From positions 1,179,001 to 1,243,000 of the forward strand of contig NZ_CP137555.1 of NCBI RefSeq assembly GCF_033723955.1: 64,000 nt of DNA. Reading direction: 5' to 3'. A program made the translations under genes and the position numbers. Under the pieces are notes generated by a model that was not told the DNA's origin, ran no database searches, and worked only from the letters and a program-made list of their open reading frames with translations. This document shows positions 37,606 through 45,867 of this stretch, piece by piece (position 1 is the stretch's first letter; the number at the start of each line of letters is the position of its first letter). The stretch is from Microbulbifer pacificus. GTDB lineage: Bacteria; Pseudomonadota; Gammaproteobacteria; Pseudomonadales; Cellvibrionaceae.

Positions 37606-38538
37606 ATGCGCGGAGTATTTCTCGATACGCTCACCATGAAACCGGAAGAGCTGGATACTTCCGCGCTGGAAAGCACCCTTGATCACTGGGATTTTTTCGC
37701 CACCACATCGCCCGATGAAACTGCGGTGCGTATCGCCAGCGCCGATGTGGTCATCACCAACAAGGTGGTGCTGGACCGCGCACTTATCGAAAGCGCCCCC
37801 AACCTCAAGCTCATCTGCGTCTGCGCCACCGGCATCAACAATATCGACCTGGGCGCCGCGGCAGAGAAGAACATTCCGGTAAAAAACGTCACCGGCTACA
37901 CCGGCAGCTCCCTCGCCCAGCACACCATCGCCCTGCTGCTGGCGCTAGCCACCCGCTGGCACCGGTATTCCGAGGATGTGAAAAGCGGCCGCTGGAGCCA
38001 ATCGCCAGTTTTCTGTCGGCTGGATTACCCGGTGATGGAGCTGTCGGGAAAAACCCTCGGCATCATCGGCTACGGTGATCTCGGCCAGAAGGTGGCGCTG
38101 CTCGGCGAAGCGCTGGGTATGCACGTACTTGTCGCACAGTCCGCAACGGGCGGGCACCAGCCGGGACGGGTTTCGCTGCAAACCCTGATCGCCGAGTCCG
38201 ACGTCATCAGCCTGCACTGCCCACTCACCGAGCAGAACCGGCAAATGGTAAACCGCGAGTTCCTCGCCGCCATGAAGGACTCCGCGTTCCTGATCAACAC
38301 TGCCCGCGGTGGGCTGGTGGATGAAGAAGCGCTGGCGGAAGCATTGAAATGCGGCACCATCGCCGGTGCCGCCCTGGATGTACTCAGCGTCGAACCACCA
38401 CCTGCGGATCACCCGCTGCTGGCAAGTGATATTCCCAACCTGATCATTACGCCCCACAACGCCTGGATCAGCCGTGAAAGCCGCCAGCGCCTGCTCGACG
38501 GCGTGGTCAACAATATTCAGGGCTGGTTACGGTCCTGA
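37606..38538 (+). CDS. D-isomer-specific 2-hydroxyacid dehydrogenase (glycerate dehydrogenase-like)
   Basis: This is a 310-residue NAD(P)-dependent enzyme. The Rossmann motif GIIGYGDLGQKVALLGEALG is followed by catalytic Arg in NTARGGLVDE, Glu in SVEPPP and His in ITPHNAWIS. It should interconvert 2-oxo and D-2-hydroxy acids, probably hydroxypyruvate or glyoxylate. It starts 18 nt after metG, with AGGA upstream, so the two are likely cotranscribed. Confidence 0.88.
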   Translation: MRGVFLDTLTMKPEELDTSALESTLDHWDFFATTSPDETAVRIASADVVITNKVVLDRALIESAPNLKLICVCATGINNIDLGAAAEKNIPVKNVTGYTGSSLAQHTIALLLALATRWHRYSEDVKSGRWSQSPVFCRLDYPVMELSGKTLGIIGYGDLGQKVALLGEALGMHVLVAQSATGGHQPGRVSLQTLIAESDVISLHCPLTEQNRQMVNREFLAAMKDSAFLINTARGGLVDEEALAEALKCGTIAGAALDVLSVEPPPADHPLLASDIPNLIITPHNAWISRESRQRLLDGVVNNIQGWLRS

Positions 38539-38668
38539 CTTAAAGTCCTGAAAATTCTATCCACGCAGGCGCTGGCAACGATTGCACCGGACGCGCAAAA
38601 AAAAGGCCGAATTCCCTCCCACTGACCCTACCCTTTTAGCTCACCTTGAAATTTCCGAGGAGGGCATC

Positions 38669-38965
38669 ATGGCAAGCGCAAAATCTCCCAACAGCGACTC
38701 CGGCATCCATTCCGGTCGGGAAAAGCTGCACCAGGCGTATAACCTGGCCGGCGAAGCCGCCCTCGACACCGCCGCGCATGTCAAAACCCGTGCCCGCGAA
38801 ACCGCGGATCAGGTGAAAACACGCACTCGCGAATCCATGGAAAAAGGTAAACAACGCGCACAAGATGTTGCCGAACGGGCGGAAAACTCCATCAAGGCAC
38901 ACCCTCTGGTGAGCGTGGGCTGTGCCTTTGCTGCCGGATGGCTGATCGCGAAGATTCTCAAGTAA
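38669..38965 (+). CDS. ElaB/YqjD (DUF883) family membrane-anchored ribosome-binding protein
   Basis: This is a 98-residue protein with a long amphipathic, charged helix (HVKTRARETADQVKTRTRES) and a C-terminal transmembrane tail (LVSVGCAFAAGWLIAKILK). The plan is that of YqjD/ElaB, which bind ribosomes at the inner membrane in stationary phase. ATG 38669 is preceded by GAGGAGG at 6 nt. It heads a yqjD-yqjE-yqjK-like trio. Confidence 0.88.
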   Translation: MASAKSPNSDSGIHSGREKLHQAYNLAGEAALDTAAHVKTRARETADQVKTRTRESMEKGKQRAQDVAERAENSIKAHPLVSVGCAFAAGWLIAKILK

Positions 38966-39083
38966 GTTTTGCAACGCCATTCAGTGCCGGTGGGGCTTTT
39001 AATAAGTCCTGCCGTTTGGCTCTGCGCACGTTACATTGCCGGAAACGCTGCATGATTCTCTGGCATTCACTGGGGTTCTACTG

Positions 39084-39563
39084 ATGGCCGGTCCAGACAA
39101 CGCCCGCAAACAATACTCCGAGAAGCCTGCAGACGACGCTAAATTTTCATCCACTGCTGCTGAAGATGGGTTGCACTCCGAAGTCGCCGCGCTGATGGAT
39201 CGCGCGGAGGCCACCATGACACTGGCCGCAGCGTGGACGGAAAACCTGAGCCGCCTGGTACATCTGGAATTCCAACGCACTCTCGCTGCCGGCAAGCGCA
39301 TTGTCGCGCTGCTGTTGCTGGTATTTTTCCTCGCCATCGCCTTGGTGGTGAGCCTGTGCGCCGGGCTGGGGCTGCTCGGCTATTACTTTTTTCAATCCGT
39401 GTATATCGGCTTCGGCATTTTCCTGCTGGCGCAGCTGCTGATTGTCGCGGCCATGCTGCTTTCGGCCCACCGGCTGCGCCGGCTGCTCGGCTTTGAGGAA
39501 ACCCGCAAACAGGCGAAAGAGGCGATCGACGATGTCACTGCGCTCTTTAAACAGACAGATTGA
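39084..39563 (+). CDS. YqjE-like / phage-holin-superfamily membrane protein
   Basis: This is a 159-residue protein. A soluble N-terminal helix region (SEVAALMDRAEATMTLAAAW) is followed by two adjacent transmembrane helices (IVALLLLVFFLAIALVVSLC and YIGFGIFLLAQLLIVAAMLL) and a charged tail. This is the layout of YqjE (Holin-X/DUF1469 group). No holin activity is implied; there is no phage context. Its end overlaps the next gene by 32 nt. Confidence 0.8.
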   Translation: MAGPDNARKQYSEKPADDAKFSSTAAEDGLHSEVAALMDRAEATMTLAAAWTENLSRLVHLEFQRTLAAGKRIVALLLLVFFLAIALVVSLCAGLGLLGYYFFQSVYIGFGIFLLAQLLIVAAMLLSAHRLRRLLGFEETRKQAKEAIDDVTALFKQTD

Positions 39564-39804
39564 AAGTTACGGTTTCGAAATGGCACGGCAGCGGCGCTGT
39601 GCCGTGGCGCTGATGCAGCAGCAGAAAGTACAGACGCTAACCCAGGCGCAGAGAATCCCACTGCCGCTGGCCATGGGCGTGGCTTTCGCGAGCGGGTTTA
39701 TCCTGCAGAAATTCTTTAATACTCCCGCGCCCAGAACCCTGATGAACTGGTATCTGACTTACCAGGCTTTCAGCCAGGGAGCGAGCCACAATACGCCGGG
39801 GTGA
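39532..39804 (+). CDS. YqjK-like small protein
   Basis: This is a 90-residue basic protein (SLRSLNRQIESYGFEMARQR) with one short hydrophobic segment (LAMGVAFASGFILQKFF). Position after yqjD-like and yqjE-like genes, overlap with the latter and size match YqjK; sequence similarity is weak by eye. ATG 39532 is chosen because it lies inside the end of the upstream gene, implying translational coupling. Confidence 0.65.
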   Translation: MSLRSLNRQIESYGFEMARQRRCAVALMQQQKVQTLTQAQRIPLPLAMGVAFASGFILQKFFNTPAPRTLMNWYLTYQAFSQGASHNTPG

Positions 39805-39819
39805 CAATATTGCCCGGCA

Positions 39820-41193
39820 TTAGCGGATTTCTTCAGCAAGCGTTTCCGCGGCTGGTCGCACACTACCGCTAGTCCCACCACCCGCGCTGCCGTCACGGCC
39901 GCCGATTTGCAGGATTTTTTCCGCAACGTCAGCGAGTTTCAGATTCATCTCCATCGCGCGGGTCTGCATGCTGCGGTAGGCTTCCTCTTCGCTCAGTCGC
40001 AGGCTGCGCATCAGAATCCCCTTGGCACGCTCCACCAGTTTGCGCTCGGTCAGGGCGCGGCGGGTCTTCTCCAGCTCCTCACTCACCCGGTGAATATGTG
40101 CAACCTGGGAGCGGATCAGGTCGTACAGGGAGTGAGCCAGGTTTTTCCCCGGCAGCGGCGGCACCGCGGTACTCGGCGCACTTCCGTACAGCCCGGGAAC
40201 TTCCGGATCAAACAGTACCGCCAGTGCCGGCGGGCGCGTCCACTCGGTAGATTTCATGCGCTGTAACTGCGCGTAGTGATACCCCAGTTCCGACTGCGCC
40301 TCCGCCACCCGCTTGCGGCTCACCTGCAACAGACGCGCCGCCATGGCATCTTCGAGACAGTGCATGGCATCGATGCGCGCGGTGGCGAGGTCATACCACA
40401 CCTCACTGATTTCTGACGCAATCGGTTCGCCCTCCTTCAGTCCGGCAATGACCTGGCGCAGGCGCTGCAAGTCGCGGGATGCCTCGCCACCCTCAATCGT
40501 TTGCCAGCGCGTCTGCTCCGCTTCACCGGAAAATTCCACAAACAATTCCAGGCTACCGCGCTGGCAATCCTGCAACTGTGCCAGGCGCCCGTGCAGCTTT
40601 TTGTCAAAGCGGCAGCCGGCAAAGCCGATCGCACCCCAGGCGCGCTCCTGCCCGGCAAATTCCTTGGCCTGCATAAAGTTGAACAGGGCCACCAGCAGCC
40701 GCGTCACCTCCGGATCGTCCGCCACGTCGGCCGCTTCGAAAACCACCGACAGCAATCCGGCAATCAGCCGGCAGTAGGCATCGGTGGATTCGAGTGCACT
40801 CACTTCGAATGCATCGACGTGGAGCCGGAGGTTGGCGAGTTCATCCAGCCCGTGCAATGAATAGGCGATGCTGTTCAGCAGACGCATATCCCGCGGGCTT
40901 TCATCCCGACCGGACCGCAGATAGCGGTTGTGCAACAGGCGCCGGAATACCTCCTCACTATCGCGGCCATTCTGGATCTGCTCCTGACGCTGTGCGGAAA
41001 AGCGAAAGCCTGTAGATACCAGGTAAATGTTGCTGATCCCCCGCTCCCGCTGCAGCTGGTGCACCAGGTCGGAAACCGTCGTCACCAGCTCGCAACTGCC
41101 GACGAGCCGCTCCAGCGCCTGGATTTCTGCGCGCTTGGCCGCCAGCAGGAATTTTTCTGCATCATCGCTGTGTGTCGAGCTGGATCTGGGCAT
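39820..41193 (-). CDS. NIT-ANTAR nitrate/nitrite-sensing antiterminator (NasR-like)
   Basis: This is a 457-residue protein. An N-terminal NIT sensor domain spans about residues 35-290, with the ligand-site region QRERGISNIYLVSTG. A C-terminal ANTAR RNA-binding domain follows (RKLVERAKGILMRSLRLSEE, AYRSMQTRAMEMNLKLADVA). In Klebsiella NasR, nitrate or nitrite binding lets ANTAR disrupt a terminator in the nasF leader. The gene is divergent from a leader that carries exactly such a structure before the nitrite channel gene. ATG 41193 has GGAAG 8 nt upstream. Confidence 0.92.
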   Translation of the reverse strand: MPRSSSTHSDDAEKFLLAAKRAEIQALERLVGSCELVTTVSDLVHQLQRERGISNIYLVSTGFRFSAQRQEQIQNGRDSEEVFRRLLHNRYLRSGRDESPRDMRLLNSIAYSLHGLDELANLRLHVDAFEVSALESTDAYCRLIAGLLSVVFEAADVADDPEVTRLLVALFNFMQAKEFAGQERAWGAIGFAGCRFDKKLHGRLAQLQDCQRGSLELFVEFSGEAEQTRWQTIEGGEASRDLQRLRQVIAGLKEGEPIASEISEVWYDLATARIDAMHCLEDAMAARLLQVSRKRVAEAQSELGYHYAQLQRMKSTEWTRPPALAVLFDPEVPGLYGSAPSTAVPPLPGKNLAHSLYDLIRSQVAHIHRVSEELEKTRRALTERKLVERAKGILMRSLRLSEEEAYRSMQTRAMEMNLKLADVAEKILQIGGRDGSAGGGTSGSVRPAAETLAEEIR

Positions 41194-41457
41194 GGTTGCG
41201 CTTCCGCATAACAAGGTCACCCACTGTTCCAGCAATAAATATTCCACTCGCGAATGTGTACACGGCAAAAATCCCGCCTCCTCACATAGCGCACCATTCG
41301 GGAGCGGTCGGGCAACATTGCACCAGTTCGACGCAAACGCGATTGCGGTCAAGGCAAGTCCACTGCGCACAGGCCAGCCCGCGAGATTGTTTTACCCCGC
41401 TATTAGTTCACAGACGCATACTTCCCGTGGCGCCAAAAGTACCGAGGGTCAAAAAGT

Positions 41458-41473
41458 TGGCACCGAGCTTGCT
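41458..41473 (+). promoter_or_regulatory. Sigma54 (-24/-12) promoter for the nitrite channel operon
   Basis: TGGCACCGAGCTTGCT matches the RpoN consensus TGGCAC-N5-TTGCW at every defined position. It predicts a transcript starting near 41484, ahead of the attenuator. Sigma54 use fits nitrogen control, as at Klebsiella nasF. Confidence 0.78.
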
Positions 41474-41564
41474 TTTGCTTTTTCAGGTACAGATACCGCG
41501 CTGCCGTTTCGGCGCAGGTGCGGGTCTTACCGGGCACAATATGCCCAGCACAATCAGAACACTC

Positions 41565-41580
41565 TGGATAAAGGCGTCCA
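41565..41580 (+). promoter_or_regulatory. ANTAR-type hexaloop hairpin (P2)
   Basis: TGGAT (41565-41569) pairs with GTCCA (41576-41580), including one T-G wobble, around the loop AAAGGC. ANTAR targets need A at loop position 1 and G at position 4, and both are present. The hairpin shares 41570-41580 with the 5' arm of the terminator, so the two structures exclude each other. A weaker candidate P1 (GGT-ACAGAT-ACC, 41486-41497) lies at the predicted 5' end. Confidence 0.65.
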
Positions 41581-41621
41581 TCACTTTCCGGCAGCGGCCG
41601 GTCTGTGTGGGCGCTTTTTTT
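41570..41621 (+). terminator. Leader attenuator terminator before the nitrite channel gene
   Basis: AAAG-CGTCCA-CAC (41570-41584, with bulges) pairs with GTG-TGGGCGCTTT (41605-41617), followed by a T tract ending at 41621; T appears seven times in a row at 41615-41621. It lies about 100 nt before the channel gene start and overlaps the ANTAR hairpin. Confidence 0.7.
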
Positions 41622-41721
41622 ATGCCCCGAATTTACCCGTGTGCAGAGGCAGCAGGACGCCACAGGGTCAATTCAGCACAGATGGACACCCGATCCTCGA
41701 ACATCATTAAAGGTGATCACT

Positions 41722-42570
41722 ATGGCTTATCTCGTTCCAGCAGAATTCGTGACCAAAATGGTCGACGCCGGGGAATCCAAAATCTATATGTCCACCCGCG
41801 ACACCCTGGTGCGCGCGTATATGGCCGGTGCCATTCTGGCGCTGGCTGCGGTTTTTGCGGTTACCGTGGCGGTGGCCACCGGCTCGCACCTGATCGGTTC
41901 CATCCTGTTCCCGGTGGGCTTCTGCATGCTCTACCTGATGGGATTCGACCTGCTGACCGGGGTATTCGTACTCGCCCCGCTGGCACTACTCGACAAGCGC
42001 CCCGGGGTTACCGTACAGGGCGTACTGCGCAACTGGGGCCTGGTGTTTGTCGGTAACTTTGCCGGCGCACTCACCGTTGCGGTGATGATGGCATTTGTAT
42101 TTACCATGGGCTTCAACACCGACCCCGGTGCGGTGGGCACCAAGCTCGCGGCCGTAGGTGAAGCCCGTACCCTGGGCTACGCCAAATACGGTGCCGATGG
42201 CTGGTTTACCATTTTCCTGCGCGGCATGCTGTGTAACTGGATGGTATCCATGGGCGTAGTGGGCGCGATGATTTCCACCCATGTGAGCGGCAAGGTCATC
42301 GCCATGTGGATGCCAATCATGCTGTTCTTCTTTATGGCCTTCGAGCACTCTGTGGTGAACATGTTCCTGTTCCCCACCGCGATCATGATGGGTGGCGACT
42401 TCTCCGTGATGGACTACCTGATCTGGAATGAAATTCCCACCGCCCTCGGCAATCTGGTCGGCGGCCTCGCATTCACTGGCCTCACTCTGTACAGCACTCA
42501 CTATAAAACCGCACCCAAGCGCCAACTGACTGCCGAGCGCAATAGCGCAGGCAAAGAAGCTCTGGCCTGA
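41722..42570 (+). CDS. Formate/nitrite transporter (FNT) family channel
   Basis: This is a 282-residue inner-membrane protein with six predicted helices. FNT signatures are GFCMLYLMGFDLLTGVF, RNWGLVFVGNFAGAL, GMLCNWMVSMGV and FEHSVVNMFLFP. The family exchanges small monovalent anions such as nitrite and formate. The linked NIT-ANTAR regulator and cyanase favour nitrite (NirC-like), though cyanate is also conceivable. ATG 41722 has AGGTGA 7 nt upstream. Confidence 0.9.
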   Translation: MAYLVPAEFVTKMVDAGESKIYMSTRDTLVRAYMAGAILALAAVFAVTVAVATGSHLIGSILFPVGFCMLYLMGFDLLTGVFVLAPLALLDKRPGVTVQGVLRNWGLVFVGNFAGALTVAVMMAFVFTMGFNTDPGAVGTKLAAVGEARTLGYAKYGADGWFTIFLRGMLCNWMVSMGVVGAMISTHVSGKVIAMWMPIMLFFFMAFEHSVVNMFLFPTAIMMGGDFSVMDYLIWNEIPTALGNLVGGLAFTGLTLYSTHYKTAPKRQLTAERNSAGKEALA

Positions 42571-42581
42571 TAACGTGTCAA

Positions 42582-42611
42582 AGCCCCGCTGCGCGGGGCT
42601 GATATTTTTCT
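42582..42611 (+). terminator. Rho-independent terminator after the FNT gene
   Basis: agccccgc (42582-42589) pairs with gcggggct (42593-42600), followed by gatattttt. It ends at the very start codon of the next gene, so some readthrough or another promoter must serve that gene. Confidence 0.7.
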
Positions 42612-44342
42612 ATGAACAATAAACTCACTCTGGACATCGGCCAGCACAGCAGTGCGGGACTTAAGGCGGAAAACCAGGACAGCTGCGGCGCACGCCTGCC
42701 GGAAGAGCCGCAGCTCGCCATGAAGGGTGCCGCGTTTGCGATTGCCGATGGCATCAGCTCAAGTCCGGTCAGCGCCGTTGCCAGCGAAACCGCGGTAAAG
42801 AGTTTTCTCGACGATTACTACTGTACCTCCGACAGCTGGAGCGTAGCGCATGCCGCGAAACAGGTACTCAGGGCCACCAATGCCTGGCTCCATGGCCAGA
42901 CGCACCAGAGTCCCTACCGCTTTGACAGGGACAAGGGCTACGTCTGCACCTTCAGTGCGATGATTATCAAAGGCATCGAGGCACACCTGTTTCACCTCGG
43001 CGACTCGCGCATTTACCGTCTGCGCCGCGGCACACTGGAACAGCTCACCCACGACCACCGCCTGTGGCAGGGAGAGCAGAACAGCTATCTGAGCCGCGCT
43101 CTGGGTGCGCAGCCACAACTGGACATCGACTACCGCCGGGTTTCCCTGGAAGCCGGCGACCTGTTTGTCCTGAGTACCGATGGGGTGCACGAATTCCTGT
43201 CGCAACCGACACTGATCGAACATCTGCAACAGCATGCAGACTGCCTCGACAAGGCCGCCAAAACCCTGGTAGCCGCGGCACTGGCCAATGGCAGTAACGA
43301 CAATCTCACCGTGCAGCTGGTGCGAATCAGGAACTTGCCTGCTCCGGTACTGGAACCTCTGGAGCACGCGGGCACCTTACCGCTGCCTCCCATCCTGAAA
43401 AGCGGCGACGTGTTCGACGGCTATATCATCGAGCGCGAAATTCACGCGAGCAGCCGCAGCCACGTCTATCTCGCCTGCGACCAGACCAGTGGCAGTCGTG
43501 CAATCCTGAAAACACCTTCCATCGATCTCTCCGAGGATCCCGCCCATCTGCAACGGCTATTGATGGAGGAGTGGGTGGCGCGGCGCGTCAACAGTGCCCA
43601 TGTGGTGCGCGCGGCCGTCAGCCGGCGACCGCGCCGATTTCTCTATACCGCGATGGAAGTGGTGGAAGGACAGACGCTGCGGCAGTGGATGACCGACAAC
43701 CCCCAACCCAACCTGGAAACCGTGCGCGGTATAGTCGAACAGGTAGCGCGTGGCCTGCAGGCCCTGCACAGGGCAGAAATCCTGCATCAGGACCTGCGCC
43801 CGGAAAATATCATGATCAGCCACGCCGGCACTGTGACCCTGATTGACCTCGGCTCGGCCAGGGTAGCCGGCATCGCGGAAACCGCCGATGAAAACGGTCA
43901 GCTGATTCTCGGTACCGCCCTGTACAGCGCGCCGGAATATTTTCTCGGCGACCAAGGTACCATTCGCTCGGACCTTTTTTCTCTCGCGGTACTCACCTAT
44001 TACCTGTTATCCGGTGAGTTCCCCTACGGTACCCAGGTAGCCCGCTGCAGTACCGTAGCCGCGCAACACAAGCTGCGTTACCGCAGTGTACTGAGTGAGT
44101 CCCGCGCGATTCCCGCGTGGATCGACGCCACCCTAAAAAAAGCGCTGCAACCAAACCCGCTGCGCCGCCACGAGGCGCTATCGGAATTTGTTTATGAGTT
44201 GCGCCACCCGAACCCCGAGTACCGCATTGCCACCCGCCCACCGTTGATGGAGCGCTATCCGGTGCGTTTCTGGCAATCGGTGAGCGGCATTCTGCTGCTC
44301 GTTATTGTTTATCTGTTGAGCCTGATTTCCAGCACCACCTGA
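42612..44342 (+). CDS. Bifunctional PP2C phosphatase and Ser/Thr protein kinase fusion, membrane-tethered
   Basis: This is a 576-residue protein. The N-terminal PP2C domain (1-245) has its metal-site motifs AENQDSCG, FAIADGIS, HLGDSRIYRL, VLSTDGVHEFL and SNDNLTVQ. A kinase domain (about 265-545) has Lys300 in AILKTPS, a catalytic loop HQDLRPENI (His392, Asp394) in place of HRD, and DLG at Asp412 in place of DFG. A C-terminal transmembrane helix lies at about 553-573. Both activities look intact. It lies between the FNT and cyanase genes; a role in regulating nitrogen uptake is inferred. No clear Shine-Dalgarno site precedes the ATG. Confidence 0.88.
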   Translation: MNNKLTLDIGQHSSAGLKAENQDSCGARLPEEPQLAMKGAAFAIADGISSSPVSAVASETAVKSFLDDYYCTSDSWSVAHAAKQVLRATNAWLHGQTHQSPYRFDRDKGYVCTFSAMIIKGIEAHLFHLGDSRIYRLRRGTLEQLTHDHRLWQGEQNSYLSRALGAQPQLDIDYRRVSLEAGDLFVLSTDGVHEFLSQPTLIEHLQQHADCLDKAAKTLVAAALANGSNDNLTVQLVRIRNLPAPVLEPLEHAGTLPLPPILKSGDVFDGYIIEREIHASSRSHVYLACDQTSGSRAILKTPSIDLSEDPAHLQRLLMEEWVARRVNSAHVVRAAVSRRPRRFLYTAMEVVEGQTLRQWMTDNPQPNLETVRGIVEQVARGLQALHRAEILHQDLRPENIMISHAGTVTLIDLGSARVAGIAETADENGQLILGTALYSAPEYFLGDQGTIRSDLFSLAVLTYYLLSGEFPYGTQVARCSTVAAQHKLRYRSVLSESRAIPAWIDATLKKALQPNPLRRHEALSEFVYELRHPNPEYRIATRPPLMERYPVRFWQSVSGILLLVIVYLLSLISSTT

Positions 44343-44375
44343 CCCCCACCAATAAAACATGCAAGGAGAAAATCC

Positions 44376-44825
44376 ATGATCAGTAGCCGTCAGCAAGTCA
44401 CCGATATGATTCTCGTCGTCAAGGTGCAGAAGGATCTGAAATGGTCCCAGGTGGCAGAAGCCATCGGCCTGTCGAAAGAGTGGACCACCGCCGCCTGCCT
44501 GGGGCAGATGACGTTTACCAAACAGCAGGCCGCCGTGGTGGGCGAGCTGTTCGATCTCAGCGACGAGGCCGTCGCCTGGCTGCAGATTGCCCCCTACAAG
44601 GGATCCCTCCCCACAGCAGTCCCCACCGACCCACTAATTTATCGCCTGTACGAGTTGGTGAATGTGTATGGCACCACCATCAAGGAGCTGATCCACGAGG
44701 AGTTCGGCGATGGCATCATGAGCGCCATCGACTTTTCCATGGATATCCAGCGGGAGGCAGATCCCAAGGGGGATCGGGTGAATATGGTGATGTCCGGCAA
44801 ATTCCTGCCATATAAAACCTACTGA
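44376..44825 (+). CDS. cynS: Cyanase (cyanate hydratase)
   Basis: This is a 149-residue enzyme. An N-terminal helix-turn-helix-like domain (VAEAIGLSKEWTTAACLGQ) precedes the catalytic core, with Arg90, Glu93 and Ser116 in the positions of E. coli Arg96, Glu99 and Ser122 (YRLYELVNVYGTTIKELIHE, FGDGIMSAIDF). It decomposes cyanate and bicarbonate to CO2 and carbamate, which yields ammonia. AAGGAG lies 7 nt before the ATG. It follows the phosphatase-kinase gene by 33 nt. Confidence 0.95.
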   Translation: MISSRQQVTDMILVVKVQKDLKWSQVAEAIGLSKEWTTAACLGQMTFTKQQAAVVGELFDLSDEAVAWLQIAPYKGSLPTAVPTDPLIYRLYELVNVYGTTIKELIHEEFGDGIMSAIDFSMDIQREADPKGDRVNMVMSGKFLPYKTY

Positions 44826-44950
44826 GGATGGTCCCGGCGCTGGCGGCCGCTGCGCCGCCGGCCTACGCCCTAAACAACATCAATACAACGTCCCACCGCC
44901 AGACTCGCTACAATACCGGTCCTGACATTTGCCCAGAATCGGCCAGAATC

Positions 44951-45838
44951 ATGAGTCTTAGCACGCCTTCCTCCTCTGCCCTGCAAGAAGAAAACGCCAT
45001 TGTCGAATCTGAGTTATCCACAAAGAAAGCTGCGGAGCAGCTGGCGGAATTTATTCACCGTCACCCGCGCCTAACGGTGCTGACCGGTGCCGGTGTGAGT
45101 ACCGATTCCGGAATTCCCGATTACCGTGACCGCGACGGCCAGTGGAAGCGCAAGCCGCCGGTGGATCACCGGGATTTCATGGCGAGTGCGGCCACACGCC
45201 AGCGCTACTGGGGGCGCGCACTGATCGGTTGGCCGGTGATCCGCAATTCGGCGCCGAACCCCGCGCACTTTTATCTGGCGGAACTGGAGCGCCGCGGACA
45301 TATCCATTTGTTGATTACCCAGAATGTGGATCGCCTGCATCAACGCGCGGGCAGTGAAAAGGTCATCGACCTGCACGGTCGCGCGGATGAGATTCGCTGT
45401 TTGCGCTGTGATTACCGCGCAATGCGGCAAGCCGTGCACGATCGCAGCTACGATCTGAACCCCGCGTTTCGCCACTATACGGCGGAGACAGCGCCGGATG
45501 GGGATGCCGACCTGGAAGTGGATTTCAGCGGCTTTGAGGTGGTGGACTGCCCGGATTGCCGGGGGATTCTGAAGCCCGATGTGGTGTTCTTTGGCGACAA
45601 TGTGCCAAAGGCACGGGTCGAGCAATCACTGGAAGCCGTGCGCGAAAGCGATGCACTGCTGGTCGTGGGATCGTCCCTGATGGTCTACTCCGGATTCCGC
45701 TTTTGCCGCTATGCGAAAGAGTGGAGCAAACCGCTGGCCTCACTGAACCTGGGGCGCACCCGCGCCGATGACCTGCTCGATCTGAAACTGAATGCACGCA
45801 TCGGGGAAACCCTGGCCGGAGCGCTGAAGCAGCTGTAA
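44951..45838 (+). CDS. Sir2-family NAD-dependent protein deacylase
   Basis: This is a 295-residue sirtuin. The NAD site is TGAGVSTDSGIPDYRDRDG, with TQNVDRLHQRAGS, the catalytic His in IDLHGRADEI and two zinc CXXC pairs (CLRC and CPDC). GSSLMVYSG closes the NAD pocket. The sequence fits class II (SIRT4-like) sirtuins; the acyl substrate is unknown. ATG 44951 is chosen at the start of conserved-looking sequence. Confidence 0.9.
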   Translation: MSLSTPSSSALQEENAIVESELSTKKAAEQLAEFIHRHPRLTVLTGAGVSTDSGIPDYRDRDGQWKRKPPVDHRDFMASAATRQRYWGRALIGWPVIRNSAPNPAHFYLAELERRGHIHLLITQNVDRLHQRAGSEKVIDLHGRADEIRCLRCDYRAMRQAVHDRSYDLNPAFRHYTAETAPDGDADLEVDFSGFEVVDCPDCRGILKPDVVFFGDNVPKARVEQSLEAVRESDALLVVGSSLMVYSGFRFCRYAKEWSKPLASLNLGRTRADDLLDLKLNARIGETLAGALKQL

Positions 45839-45867
45839 CTACCCACGCACCCAGCCGCGCCCCTGTG

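Larger units (their letters stand above)
41194..41721 (+). other. Regulatory spacer and leader of the nitrite channel gene
   Basis: This 528-nt spacer contains, in order, a sigma54 promoter (41458-41473), a possible P1 hexaloop (41486-41497), an ANTAR-type P2 hexaloop (41565-41580) and an intrinsic terminator (41570-41621), then about 100 nt to the channel gene ATG. Upstream of the promoter two GCACC half-sites (41291-41295, 41320-41324) could belong to NtrC but do not form a proper palindrome. No protein-coding gene is evident here. Confidence 0.7.

Noticed and set aside
39084..39563. A phage holin and hence a prophage remnant
   Set aside because: Holin-like naming comes from the superfamily only; size, neighbours and topology fit YqjE, and no phage gene is nearby.
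41285..41330. NtrC binding sites upstream of the sigma54 promoter
   Set aside because: Two GCACC half-sites are present, but they are not arranged as the GCACC-N5-GGTGC palindrome, so I do not call them.
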